Assembly: GCA_013407085.1 (NCBI GenBank)
Contig: JACCGJ010018177.1
Location: forward strand, 1 to 64,000
Direction: 5' to 3'
Length of the DNA: 64,000 nt
Source of the DNA: Atriophallophorus winterbourni
Taxonomy: Eukaryota > Platyhelminthes > Trematoda > Plagiorchiida > Microphallidae
Part shown: piece by piece, positions 47,808-57,764 of the stretch
Numbering within the stretch: position 1 is the stretch's first letter
How the letters are laid out: the number at the start of each line of letters is the position of its first letter
Made by a program: the position numbers and the translations under genes
The notes under the pieces: generated by a model
The model's input: the letters and a program-made list of their open reading frames with translations, nothing else
What the model was told of the DNA's origin: nothing
Databases searched by the model: none

Positions 47808-48005
47808 TTGCAATCATGGTGGTTTTGGCATTTCCACCCAAACTGTCACTGAGGAGCCAAGTTAGCTTGGAATTACGGTACGGTACATGGATGGGATTCA
47901 CCTGAACAAGGCCGGATTGCCGAGAGCTTCGCAGACTGTTCACAGTGGATCTACTACTGTTTGTTGCGTTTTCTAGTTCCAAGCATTCTCGTTGTGATTT
48001 CTCGG
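47808..48005 (-). CDS. Kinesin gene, loop 12 to beta-7 motor exon
   Basis: An acceptor ending CATATAG (AG at 48,007-48,006) and donor GTACGT (GT at 47,807) enclose 198 nt. The reading starts [18 protein letters not shown], continues Ser/Arg-rich, and ends [20 protein letters not shown] with AKTTMIA. The second half is the alpha-5 region of all kinesins (PYR.SKLT.LL.DSLGGN..T.MI). The first ~38 residues enlarge the segment between alpha-4 and alpha-5 (loop 12). In many kinesin-3 motors this loop carries a lysine cluster that binds tubulin tails; here it is serine/arginine-rich instead. Confidence 0.95.
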
Positions 48006-49274
48006 CTATATGATGTGGAATAATTAAAAAATGTTTGGTATTTTATTGATGTAACATATTGATATAATGTGTGACAGTTTCAGATTTCTGCAAATGATAC
48101 TACGATATACACTAACATTATGTGAAAACATATCACCTGTATAGAGTTGTTCCAAAGAAACCACAAATAAGCACCAACACTATTGACCCAAAACCCGATA
48201 TGGAATAAAAATAGTTTGAGACTTGCCGCTATCATCAATTGGAGACAGTAAGCATTTTGCAAGTGAGCCATGAAGCATAGGTGATGTGGTAAATAAAGCT
48301 TCTGATCTTTTTACATCTTACACTTACCTAGAAACTGTAAATCGACACAATTGATCGTAAGGAGTGTATTTTTTATTTCTCTCCTTATGGAACCATCGGA
48401 TGAAGAGTAAATTAGCCAGCAAGCTGATCGAACACATTAAGACCGAAGACTGTTGCCCCCCTGATTCATAAATTACCGGTATTATCTGCGTATGAATCAC
48501 TTAATTCTGTGCTAAACCACATACATGCAAAATAAAATGCACACATTAGAAGTCATTATGCAGTTGGGCGACGGCATATTTTCTTTGCAACGTCTCCATG
48601 TATTTGCTTCAGTGTAGAATGATCGGCTTGTATTTCTTGTTTTTGCATTACTTTCGTTTTTCTTCCTGTGTTTTTGTGTTAAAGATTTATGTATTGCATC
48701 AAACTATCTTGTTAAACGTGTGATGTAGGCTAAGCTTAATTATTTACGTAGTGCTGTCTCCGAATTGTTTGTCTATGGTAAAAATCCGCAAGACTCAATA
48801 TTGATTTGAGACTAGAATTAAGAATTATAAAATTACACATTACGATTTCACCTTCAATTAACTTACTGCTGTTTTAAGTGATGGAAAATTATAGCGAATT
48901 TATTCCCAAATATAATTCAATATCGAAAATTGTAAGTTGATTGAATTGCGTTGCATTCTTACTGTTTCCAAAGCCAGTCGTATATTTTCAGTTTTGGAAG
49001 ACCTACCCAATGTGCTGTGTTACTGCCAATTAGACAGAGTAGTGTTCACGTCAACATATCTTAGTACCAAGTGTAAATCGTTTAATAAATCGAATGTGTG
49101 CATGTTCTACACCGAGCACAGTGGACAGCGATGGAATGGACAATCTCATTTTTACTATGGAGAAACAACTTAGGCAACTTGCACGAAACGGTCAATCAAA
49201 CAATAAATCCAAATTTCGGAAGAGCAACAAACATGCACTGAGTAAAATAATAAAAAGGCAAGCGTATCGTGATC

Positions 49275-49350
49275 GTATTGTCCCATTGTGATGAGTGTAA
49301 AACAGCTCGAAATCGGTCGTTTGTTGTGTGATGGAAATGTGTGCAAATAC
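49275..49350. repeat. Repeat core copy
   Basis: TGTCCCATTGTGATGAGTGT, AAAACAGCTCGAAATCGGTC and TTGTGTGATGGAAATGTGTG follow one another, in the plus orientation of the 32,262 copy. Confidence 0.75.
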
Positions 49351-51640
49351 GAATTTATTTGTACATTTGTACATTTTAACTATCATTTCACATACAAATA
49401 ATAATCCAGCGAATAATCTTATTTTGAGCTATTTAGATAGCTCAGTTTAAGGCTCTCTGCGAATTCGTGAATTTATTGCTCACCCGGTTTGTCAACTTAC
49501 GAGTGATACATATAAGTTAGCCAATTTTCGGGCAACAACAATTTTAGCGATACATCAATCGATCAATTTGAATCTTAGAAAAGATGTGGAATATATTTCT
49601 CACATTTACAGAATATTTCCGTGGCACATTTTACAAATGTCTATGAAACATTTACATTAGCATGCTTGAAAACACGTGATTGAACAGTTCGGTCTTGCTA
49701 GCCTTATGAAACAGTGGCTTACGATTTCACATCCTGTGTCTAAATATCTTTTTTTAAATTTTTAATGTTATCTACGAAAAGGAAAATACGAATTCAAAAC
49801 ATGCACGCGTGATTGAAGCTTGTGTTTGTTGCTTTCTTCGGTTTAAAACAATCGCTTGTGCTGTAATTATCTCGAAACGCGCATTATAGGTATCTTACCC
49901 TGGACATGGTTGAAATATTAGCGGCTAAGGGCAAACTGATTTGAGGGATTTAGGATCAACTGTCTTTCGTGATCAGTTTAACTGACACAAGTTACATTTG
50001 TTGTCCAAAAGGTGTGTTAACATTCAGTTGTGTGTTTAACGACTCGAACAGCTGTGCAAGTTTACCCAATGGCTTGATTAATACCATCCCATATGGCAAT
50101 CTCGGGATTTGGTGTAGATAAATGAAGCGTGAAATACATACTTTTCCTATATTGCTTGTGTGTAATCATACGCTCAGTATTATGATAACATGCTTATTAT
50201 AAACGAAAACGTTCAATACAAAGTGGATTTGGGATCGCAGCGGTGAAGTACGTGACCATAAATCTAGATGTCCCGAGGTTCACATGAAAACAATGTTGCT
50301 CATTTTAAAACCCTAATTAGCCATTTCATCTAGGTACAAATTGGCATCGAGTGTAATCAGAAAATTAATGGTGGCAGAATAGCACCCATGTTATTGGTTT
50401 AATGCGTATCGAGCTACTAATCCGTGCCACTGTAAAATGATTTGAGCGCTACTTGTATAAACCTAATCAGTTGAGTAAAGAAAGGAAGAAGAATTGAGAC
50501 GGTACATGAAATGCTCGAGTCATTTATCTCCAGTTGGCTAAGGATCAGATGTCATCCAATCCATGGGAGAAAGGTCTTAAGATACCAGTTCATAGTAATT
50601 ACTAATACATTTTTCTCCTCTATCTAAATGCGTCATGATATATCGATATTTTGGGCCAACATTTATCCATTTGCATTCAAATGTTCTAAGCAATGTTATC
50701 AACCACACCAATAATGCTAAAACGTTTTGAAAATAAAATGTTGCTTTCATACATCGAGAAACAAAATCGAGCCACGTGATATATTTTCTTGTCGCAATCA
50801 CTGTTATTTGATTAAGTGTTTGAGCTAAGCGCCGTGTACATTTAGAAGCAATTCATGTTCAGAACTAATACAATTTTGTCTGTAGTCTCAATATAAACTT
50901 GGAAAAAAGAGTGTTGTAAAATTGCAAGTGAACATTACAAACGAGAAACAAAAAGATAAAGTAAACTACTTCACGCCCAACGCCAAGTGAGTAAAGTTAA
51001 AGCGACTAAAGCGGGAACACATGCACTATAATGAGAATAGAATGAAGCTAATGAATCTAGGTTAATTTATGGGAAATGCTGACGTCCATAGATTCTTTAC
51101 ATGTTTCTCCCTACTAATGCATGTAGATATAATTATAAATCGCTGAACATTGGTACACAAAGCGTCCGGCTGGTCGCTTAGCAGTCTAATGAAAACCTGT
51201 TCGTAAAATTTTTCGGCATTTGAAAATAAGCAAATCACTTCTCTCAAGGTTGTATTTGTATCTAATTCAGTTGAGAGCGTATTTAAATAACTCTTCCGAT
51301 GTCTAGGATATGCAATGAAAACATCATCAGCGTTTTTGAGACTAAAGGTTGAGGATGGTTTCAGTAGAGCAATTAAGTGTATTGAAAATGAGAATGGAGA
51401 ATGAATCGCATAAGTCGAGTAATATTCCGGTGATCTAATTAAAACTTATAAATAGAATGTCATCAAGTAATCCTGCGAATTCGCTAGTGTTAACGCTAAA
51501 CCCTTAATTATGAAAAGATAAACGAATTCGTCTAAATTATGCATAGAGCATGGTGCATTTGAGAAATCTAAATGAATACTATTGATCAGATTACCTTCAT
51601 GTACTCAAAAATAAAATGTATAGAATCATTAGTTTGTTTT
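49350..51640. other. Kinesin intron, no other feature seen
   Basis: AT-rich intron sequence between motor exons. I see no LINE motif, repeat core copy or coding-like exon. Confidence 0.5.
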
Positions 51641-51647
51641 TGTTTTT

Positions 51648-51910
51648 GTTGACCTCCTTTGGTCGATCTCAACTATTGATATACATCACATCGCATGATT
51701 TTATTCATGTTCTAGAGCTTTTCGAATGACTAAACAGTCCAATTCGAGAGAAACAATATCTCCCGCAGCGCTCGCAAAAATAGGCAGAACTCGGTCGATC
51801 AGCGTCAGTTGCACGCCGGAGGCGTGATCTGCGTTTCGCAGTGAAGAGCAGTATCTTCTCCTCCCCAGCCTGCAGACGACGCTTTACACAATGCCTCCAG
51901 TGTGAGCAGT
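51648..51910 (-). mobile_element. LINE 3' fragment with zinc-finger end
   Basis: Minus-strand codons read HWRHCVKRRLQAGEEKILLF, then RRSRLRRATDADRPSSA, then the finger CERCGRYC...HSKS. The last finger Cys is changed (HSKSSRT). The 3' UTR matches 52,727-52,815 (GTTGACCTCCTT... TACATCACA...TTTTCGAATG). It is a short 5'-truncated copy in a kinesin intron, in the sense orientation of that gene. Confidence 0.85.
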
Positions 51911-52484
51911 CAAGGGCAGACAAATGGACGATTACTATATGTACTCGAAACATCGGTCTTGGACTCTTGACGCATTCATTCATATCTGAATTTTTAATGT
52001 GCCGAGCTCTTCAGGACATGCTACTAAATTTGTAATGATAGCTTGCGATGCTAACATTTGCCTAGTGCACAAAAATGAGTAACAGCTCCCAATTAGTTCA
52101 GTACCAGGTTCATGAGTCAGGATGAACTAACATTCGTTTCAAAAATAGTTCATTGTTTATGTAACACCACAAAAAACCAACAGATTCTGAATATATAGTA
52201 GTAATAGTGATATCTTGCCAGAATAATAAGGAATAAGGTAGAACATTTAAAATATTTTTTCCCTTTTCTTCTATTTATTGCTTTCCGCGGCTCTAATGTG
52301 ATCATTTAACTGCCATTATAACTATTTAGAAAATTTTTAATGGTGGTGATGTTAGCATTCACTCTAATTTAAGAATTGAAATTATTATTCGTTTGCCGCA
52401 GAATCGGGTTGATTCGATTGAAAATCGATGAGTATAACAACATTTTCGTAAACGATATTCGATGGTTCAGTTGATGAAACATAC

Positions 52485-52582
52485 CCAGTTTTGATATCAC
52501 CGTGCTGAGCGAAGACAACGACAAGTTGATGCTCCTTCCTTCTTCAAACCGGGTATCGTCTTGTGATTTGTGAGCTCTCTCG
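52485..52582 (-). CDS. Kinesin gene, switch II/alpha-4 exon
   Basis: Acceptor GTTCTATTCATCACAG (AG at 52,584-52,583) and donor GTATGT (GT at 52,484) enclose 98 nt: (S)ERAHKSQDDTRFEEGRSI, then NLSLSSLSTVISKL, then one base. SER..., EEGR.INLSL..L..VI is the diagnostic alpha-4 signature of kinesin motors and follows DLAG of the preceding exon. The borders are in phase with 56,046 (AG+C = Ser) and 48,005 (G+CC = Ala). Confidence 0.96.
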
Positions 52583-52726
52583 CTGTGATGAATAGAACGG
52601 GAATATTTGTTTGATCACATTTGTTGCCTACAATTATCGTTTTAATAATTACAAGGCAAACGAGGTAATTATTCATGTACGCATACAACCAAGCAATTGT
52701 TGCTGATTTTTATGTGCGGGAAAGTG

Positions 52727-54795
52727 GTTGTTGACCTCCTTCGGGTGATGTCGACTATGGATGTACATCACAATCGTATCATTTTTTTCATGTTCCACAG
52801 CTTTTCGAATGGATAAACAGTTCGATTCTGGAGGAACAATCTCTCTCTCGCAGCGCTCGCAACGATAGGCAGAACTCGGTCGATCGGCGTCAGTTGTACG
52901 CAGGCGGCGTGATCAGCGTTCAGAAGCCAAGAGCTGTATCTGTTCCTCTCCAGCTTGCAGATGACGCTTTACATAATGCCTCCAAGTGAACGGTCAAGAG
53001 CAAATTGTTCCCAACTCGCGGAGTCCATTCCTGAAGCTTACATATCTCTTTTGAAAACGTATTTGTACAGAAAATGCGGTCTGTTTAATAGTCGACTTCA
53101 TGATTTCAACACACCGCAGGAGGCACTATCATAGTAGGGTAACATGCTCCGTAGACCAGCTTTTAAAGCACATCAGCATTAGTCACTCTGTCCATCCACG
53201 AAATGTGCAAAATACAACGGATGCTCCGTAGATGGAAAGCATTCAGCTTCCGTTCGTGTCTCGCGTGGGTGGTCCACGTTTCACTGCCGTAAGGTAAAGC
53301 AGTTAGTACACACGCGATGTATACCATCATCTTTGTCTTTACAGTCAACTTACGGTTACCCAAAACACGAAAGTTAGGTCGGTATAAAATGAAGGCTGCT
53401 CTGCCAAACCGCTTAGCAATCTCCGTGTCTAGCGAGAGCTTATCCGCAATGATTGAACCAACATATGTAAAATCATGTGCTGGTTCAAGTTGTAGTTTCC
53501 AATAGTGAATAATGGAGGCGATACAACCCCTTGACCAAGGACTTTGATCTTGTCCATACTGATTGTTAGCCCAAAGTCCTTGCATGCCGACGAAAAACAG
53601 TCCATTAACGACTGGAGGTTCTCTTGGGAGTGAGCAATAATGGCTGCATTATCAGCAAACAGCAGGTCACGGATTAGCACATCCCGTGCCTTATTTTGTG
53701 CTCTCAACCAGTTCAGGTTGAAAAGCTTGCCGTCACTTCGTGTGCGTAGGTATGTGCCTACTGTGTTCGTCCTAAAATGTGTGCTTCAGAAACAGAATAA
53801 ATAAAATGCCGAACAGCTTGGAAGCAACAACACACCCTTGTTTGAAGCCCGAAGAATTTCAAAGGCTTCTGATTGGAACGAGCGCATTTATGCCAGAGTT
53901 GAACGAGATAATAAGTTTGAGCAATCTTGGGAGACAGCCTATCATATCAAGCATTTTGAAAAGACCTTCCCTGCTGATGTAGTCGAATGCTTTGTTCAAA
54001 TCAATAAAAACAGCTTATAATGTCATACGCTGAGCCCGACACTTTTCTTGAACTTGTCTCAGGGAGAAGACCATATCAACGGTTGATCTTTCGCTGCGGA
54101 AGCTAAAACGTTTTAGCCGGATCTCTAAGACATTAGGAAACAATTTGTCTACAACATTCACAAGAGAGATTCATTTGTAATTGTTACAGTCGCCTCTATC
54201 ACCCATATTCTTAACCCTTAACTGCCAGAATTATTTGACAAGCGTCACCTCACTTCCGAAGTTTGTTGACAACTGGCGCGCCGCATGGCTCAGCCGTCTC
54301 AAACGCGTATCAAACGAGAGCAGAACGTGTGCCGAATCCGATACACCCGGCATACGGAAGTGATCTGTCTCATTTATCCTATCATAAATCTTTAAATTTT
54401 GTGTACCGAATTTGACCCATTCGAACGTTAAGGGTTAAAAAGCGTGATGATCTTCGTTTCTCGCATATCTTGTGGGACCCACTCCTCCTGCCAGTACAGG
54501 AGAAGCAAATTGTGAATGTGCTGTAATAATGCTGTTCCACAGCATTTGATGAGCTCAGGTGGAATTTCGTCGTCACCAAGGGGCCTTCTGATTTGCAAAT
54601 TGGCGGATTGCCCTATTGAGCTCATCAATAGCAAGAGGAGTATCTAGATGTTCAATGGTTTGTAACCGCTCAACATTCTCAAGTACATGCGGTAAAACCG
54701 TACTGTCTCTAGAGTAGAGAGAGTAGAAGTGCTCTACCCATCTTTCCATCTGCTGAGTTTCCAGATACAGACCTAATGAAAGACGTTTCATGTAG
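52727..54795 (-). mobile_element. LINE fragment with RT, truncated, same family as 13,890-14,915
   Basis: Minus-strand reading runs from RMERWVEHFYSLYSRDS-like (QQMERWVEHFYSLYSR) and LGDDEIPPELIKCCGT at about 54,780-54,530. It continues through VFIDLNKAFDYISREGL near 54,000 to the catalytic box LLFADNAAIIAHSQENLQSL at about 53,670-53,610. Thumb motifs HDFTYVGSIIADKLSLDTEI and SETWTTHARHERKLNAFHLR follow at 53,500-53,210. The zinc-finger end lies at about 52,900-52,800. FADD is mutated to FADN. It is 5'-truncated and frameshifted, and a MITE interrupts it at 54,215-54,434. It lies in the kinesin intron between the 56,046 and 52,485 exons. Confidence 0.88.
54211..54438. mobile_element. piggyBac-type MITE inserted in a LINE
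   Basis: TTAA (54,211-54,214) CCCTTAAC opens and GTTAAGGG TTAA (54,435-54,438) closes a 220-bp insert. The terminal inverted repeat is a perfect 8 bp (CCCTTAAC), with weaker similarity further in. TTAA duplication and a CCC start are typical of piggyBac elements. The host LINE reading KIITLF on one side and GDRGDCNNY on the other is restored if the insert is removed. No transposase is encoded, so the element is non-autonomous. The family call rests on target site and terminus only. Confidence 0.75.
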
Positions 54796-54990
54796 GTAAA
54801 GTAGGCTCACGAAAATCACTTTGTGATTCAGCTGTTGAAAATCTTAACAAACTGTATGTAATATTTTTCATTTATATGTTTTTTTATCAATTTTCCCTTG
54901 TTTGAAGGTATTACCGAAACTAGTCTTACTGCTTCCACTCGACGAAAACAAGCTGCCGAATAACGGTTGTGGAACGTAGGTTCATTAATG
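54795..54990. repeat. Repeat P relative, decayed
   Basis: It has the palindromic AATCACTTTGTGATT at 54,814-54,828, then TAGTCTTACTGCTTCCACTC, and a weak core (GACGAAAACAAGCTGCCGAA TAACGGTTGTGG). The order of palindrome then core is that of 44,255 and 45,530. Confidence 0.55.
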
Positions 54991-56045
54991 CGAGTACAGC
55001 GATACATTGTTTTGATAAAAGCAGATATGGCGCTTGACCCTAAGCCAATTTCTGTTTCTCTTTTTTGACACCCTGGTTTTAATAAGAACTCGATTTAACC
55101 AATGATATCTGGGTTGTAAATTGTTCATTTGCTTGTGTTCCTTTATTGCTTTACTGCCGATTCTTCTCAAATCCAGACCGTTTCCTGATATTACGGGCTA
55201 ATGTAGCAGTTGAATAGATTCTCCTTACGGCGCCACTTTAGGTCTTCGTACTACTATCGTCTTGGAGATATGCACTAAAAAGTGGTACGGGTCGTTTGAA
55301 AGAACTCACTGCTAGGCGTGAGCTTGCAAATGCACCGCAGTCCAGTGTAGATTATTGATTATAACTAAACACTTTCAACAATGTGCAGTATTTAGTCCAA
55401 GCCGTAAGTGCAAATGAATCATCCCCTGTAACATTTACTAAAGTCCATGGACCTTAATCGAACTCGCAAACATTCAAAAGGTTTAAGCGTTCCACACTCT
55501 AGATTGCATATTTCATCCAAATATTTTCTCGGTCATAATTTGGTTTCCCGTGTAACATCTGTCTCGGAATCCTTTGAGCTTTTCACTTTAAAACTCGATG
55601 AATCCACGATGAACGATACGGTATATGATTGTCATCACTCAGTATTGGCAGATTTTATATTTTCTACCCTGTATACTTTGGCAACCTTTGGCTTTAATCA
55701 CACTCATAACTTTGCCTACCATAAACATTTCTGAGTTCTGAGTTCAATTTCCGTGTGTTTTCGCCATGTGTGGTTAACGATGTTAAACTGCATGCCCTTT
55801 CTCAATTTAACCGAATGAAACTTACTTGGAATCATCACACAAACCATCACAATTTATCTTCAAATAAGTTATTTTCTATTATATCTCGAGCGTTGAAGAA
55901 AAAATTATTATTCTGTAGATTTTGAGAGGAAATAGACTCGATCGGAACGAGATTTAGTCCGAGAATTCCGTCAGGAATGCAGTATATATCATTATCGCGC
56001 CGTGAAATATATTGAGTGTTTTCTTTTCACGACAATCCAACTTAC

Positions 56046-56113
56046 CTTCCTGCAAGGTCAATGAAACTGAGCTTCGTTTCCATTTCAGTGGTAAAATGCT
56101 CTTCAGGTTGAAC
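56046..56113 (-). CDS. Kinesin gene, switch II exon
   Basis: Acceptor TTTTTAATTTACCTCAG (AG at 56,115-56,114) and donor GTAAGT (GT at 56,045) enclose 68 nt: VQPEEHFTTEMETKLSFIDL and AG, then two bases. KLSFIDLAG(S)ER is the switch II motif (D-L-A-G) that senses the nucleotide gamma-phosphate. Phase 0 at the start fits the switch I exon, and phase 2 at the end fits 52,582. Confidence 0.96.
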
Positions 56114-57403
56114 CTGAGGTAAATTAAAAATAAGAACACATCTCTGTAAACCGAATAACAGATTTCAGCGACCGATAAGAAATATTTGTTCAGAAAAAAT
56201 CATTTTCATTTACTGAAACAATAAGTGTACACCACCTCATGCCAATTCCCATCACTTGGTTGTTTTCACCTCGAAAATGGTATTTATTTGTCTATCAGTG
56301 AAGATATTTTTGCGAATCGAATGGCTATTCTTATTTTCTTTATAAACAAATTCTTGTTTAGTAGGTGAATGAAAGATCAACATAATTCACCTTGATGTAA
56401 TCCAAGTGATGATAACCAACGTGAAAAAACGAGTCGCATTACAGAAATTTATTTTCCTGCAAACATTTTATGCAACCAATTATGAAGTACACCTCAATTA
56501 AAAAACATTGGGATTTCTCGATTCACTAGCAGACTGACGAAATAAACTGCCTTGCTGAGTAAACACGAGATTTACGACTTGAGGAAATAAGCACGATCTT
56601 TGAGTAATAAATGCTTGTTTACTGGAAGCATTGCTATCAGTTTGTAACTGAGAAACATATACGTGTTTGAAATGAAGTATAGCAAACACATCTGCGCAAT
56701 GATAACTAGAACAATATAACCGCAGAAAATTACACGAAACGACAGATATTTCGCTCTAACCTGCACAAAAAGTTTGAATAAAATACTCGGTGTAACGGAT
56801 GAAAGTTATTTTTATCATTTCTGGTGAATTTTGGAAAACAGTGAGACAGCAGAACTCATATTTTCCATATTTCCTGGATGAAGAAGTCCGTGGATACCCT
56901 ATTCTAACTTGAGGTTAATAATAGTTACAGCAAGAATATATTTTGTTGTAATGTCACTTTGATGTAAATATTAGTGACCAGAGAGTGAACAATACTCAAC
57001 ATTGAAACACAGAGTGCATGTAAATTATCAGAGAATGCAATACGGAGTTTCTTAGAACGAGTTGCTAAAGGCTGTGGAATAGGTATTTCCCGAAGTGCTG
57101 TGCTGTAAAATAATTCCTGATGATTTTTTACTAAACCATAAAATTAAAATGAAGGAAATTCCTTGAGAGATTTCTCAACTGAGCAGCAAAATCGAACAAA
57201 AGGCAAACAGCTAGAAGAATTATCCTCGTTTAACTATTCCTTGTTGAATTGCTTTGAAAACGTATGTGCCTTAAACTCTATGAATTTCCGCAGAACCATT
57301 GCCGTCTACATTAATTTGTTTTATCAATTGTTGTTGGAATCTGATATCGCAGGCTGTATGAAAGCCTGGGATGGTTCTTACAAAGAACGGTTGTGTTCAA
57401 ATG

Positions 57404-57420
57404 AGAATCACAAAGTGATT
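57404..57420. repeat. Palindrome GAATCACAAAGTGATTC
   Basis: This near-perfect palindrome is the same as those inside repeat P at 44,293 and 45,570, and at 54,814. Here the core itself is absent. Confidence 0.7.
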
Positions 57421-57688
57421 CCTGTTAATTAGCTCAAGGTTTATGAACATACAATGTACTATTTTGCTTTGACCTATACGCCACAACGCGGTTCACTCTG
57501 TTATATTGTCTTTAAGTGCAAATATTTGTTTCATTTATAATTATATTATACTACTAAGTACGATTAGATATCCTATAACTGAGAGCAATGTTTGTAGAAG
57601 AATCAGTGCGCCTTTGTTGATAAACTAAAAGAATGATAATCTACGCAATCAGAGAAGAATTTCTTTGATTAATAAAATCTAAACTTAC

Positions 57689-57761
57689 TTGATGACAATA
57701 AATCGTACAGATCACGTGACTCCTGCTACTGCGGAAATGAACATTATTTTCTGCGGTCTTT
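57689..57761 (-). CDS. Kinesin gene, switch I exon
   Basis: Acceptor GACTTTTCTCGCTTTTCAG (AG at 57,763-57,762) and donor GTAAGT (GT at 57,688) enclose 73 nt reading KTAENNVHFRSSRSHVICTI, then YCHQ. SSRSH is the switch I core of kinesins. In the usual NxxSSRSH form, the Asn three residues before SSRSH is His here (HFRSSRSH). Asn residues occur further upstream (ENN), so an indel is also possible. Phases match both neighbours. Confidence 0.95.
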
Positions 57762-57764
57762 CTG

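Noticed and set aside
48328..48383. A 56-nt minus-strand stretch with good borders (donor GTAAGTG) reading REIKNTLLTINCVDLQFL, first taken as the kinesin alpha-4 exon.
   Set aside because: The exon at 52,485-52,582 gives a far better alpha-4 signature (EEGRSINLSLSSL) and joins directly and in phase with 48,005.
49094..49291. Plus-strand 65-codon frame with MEKQLRQLARNGQSNNKSKF.
   Set aside because: Lies in a kinesin intron, runs into a repeat core, and has no splice partner.
55447..55734. Plus-strand 95-codon frame.
   Set aside because: No motif, intronic position, and low-complexity AT-rich composition; within chance expectation for the window.
57163..57432. Plus-strand 89-codon frame.
   Set aside because: Ends inside the repeat palindrome at 57,404 and shows no motif.
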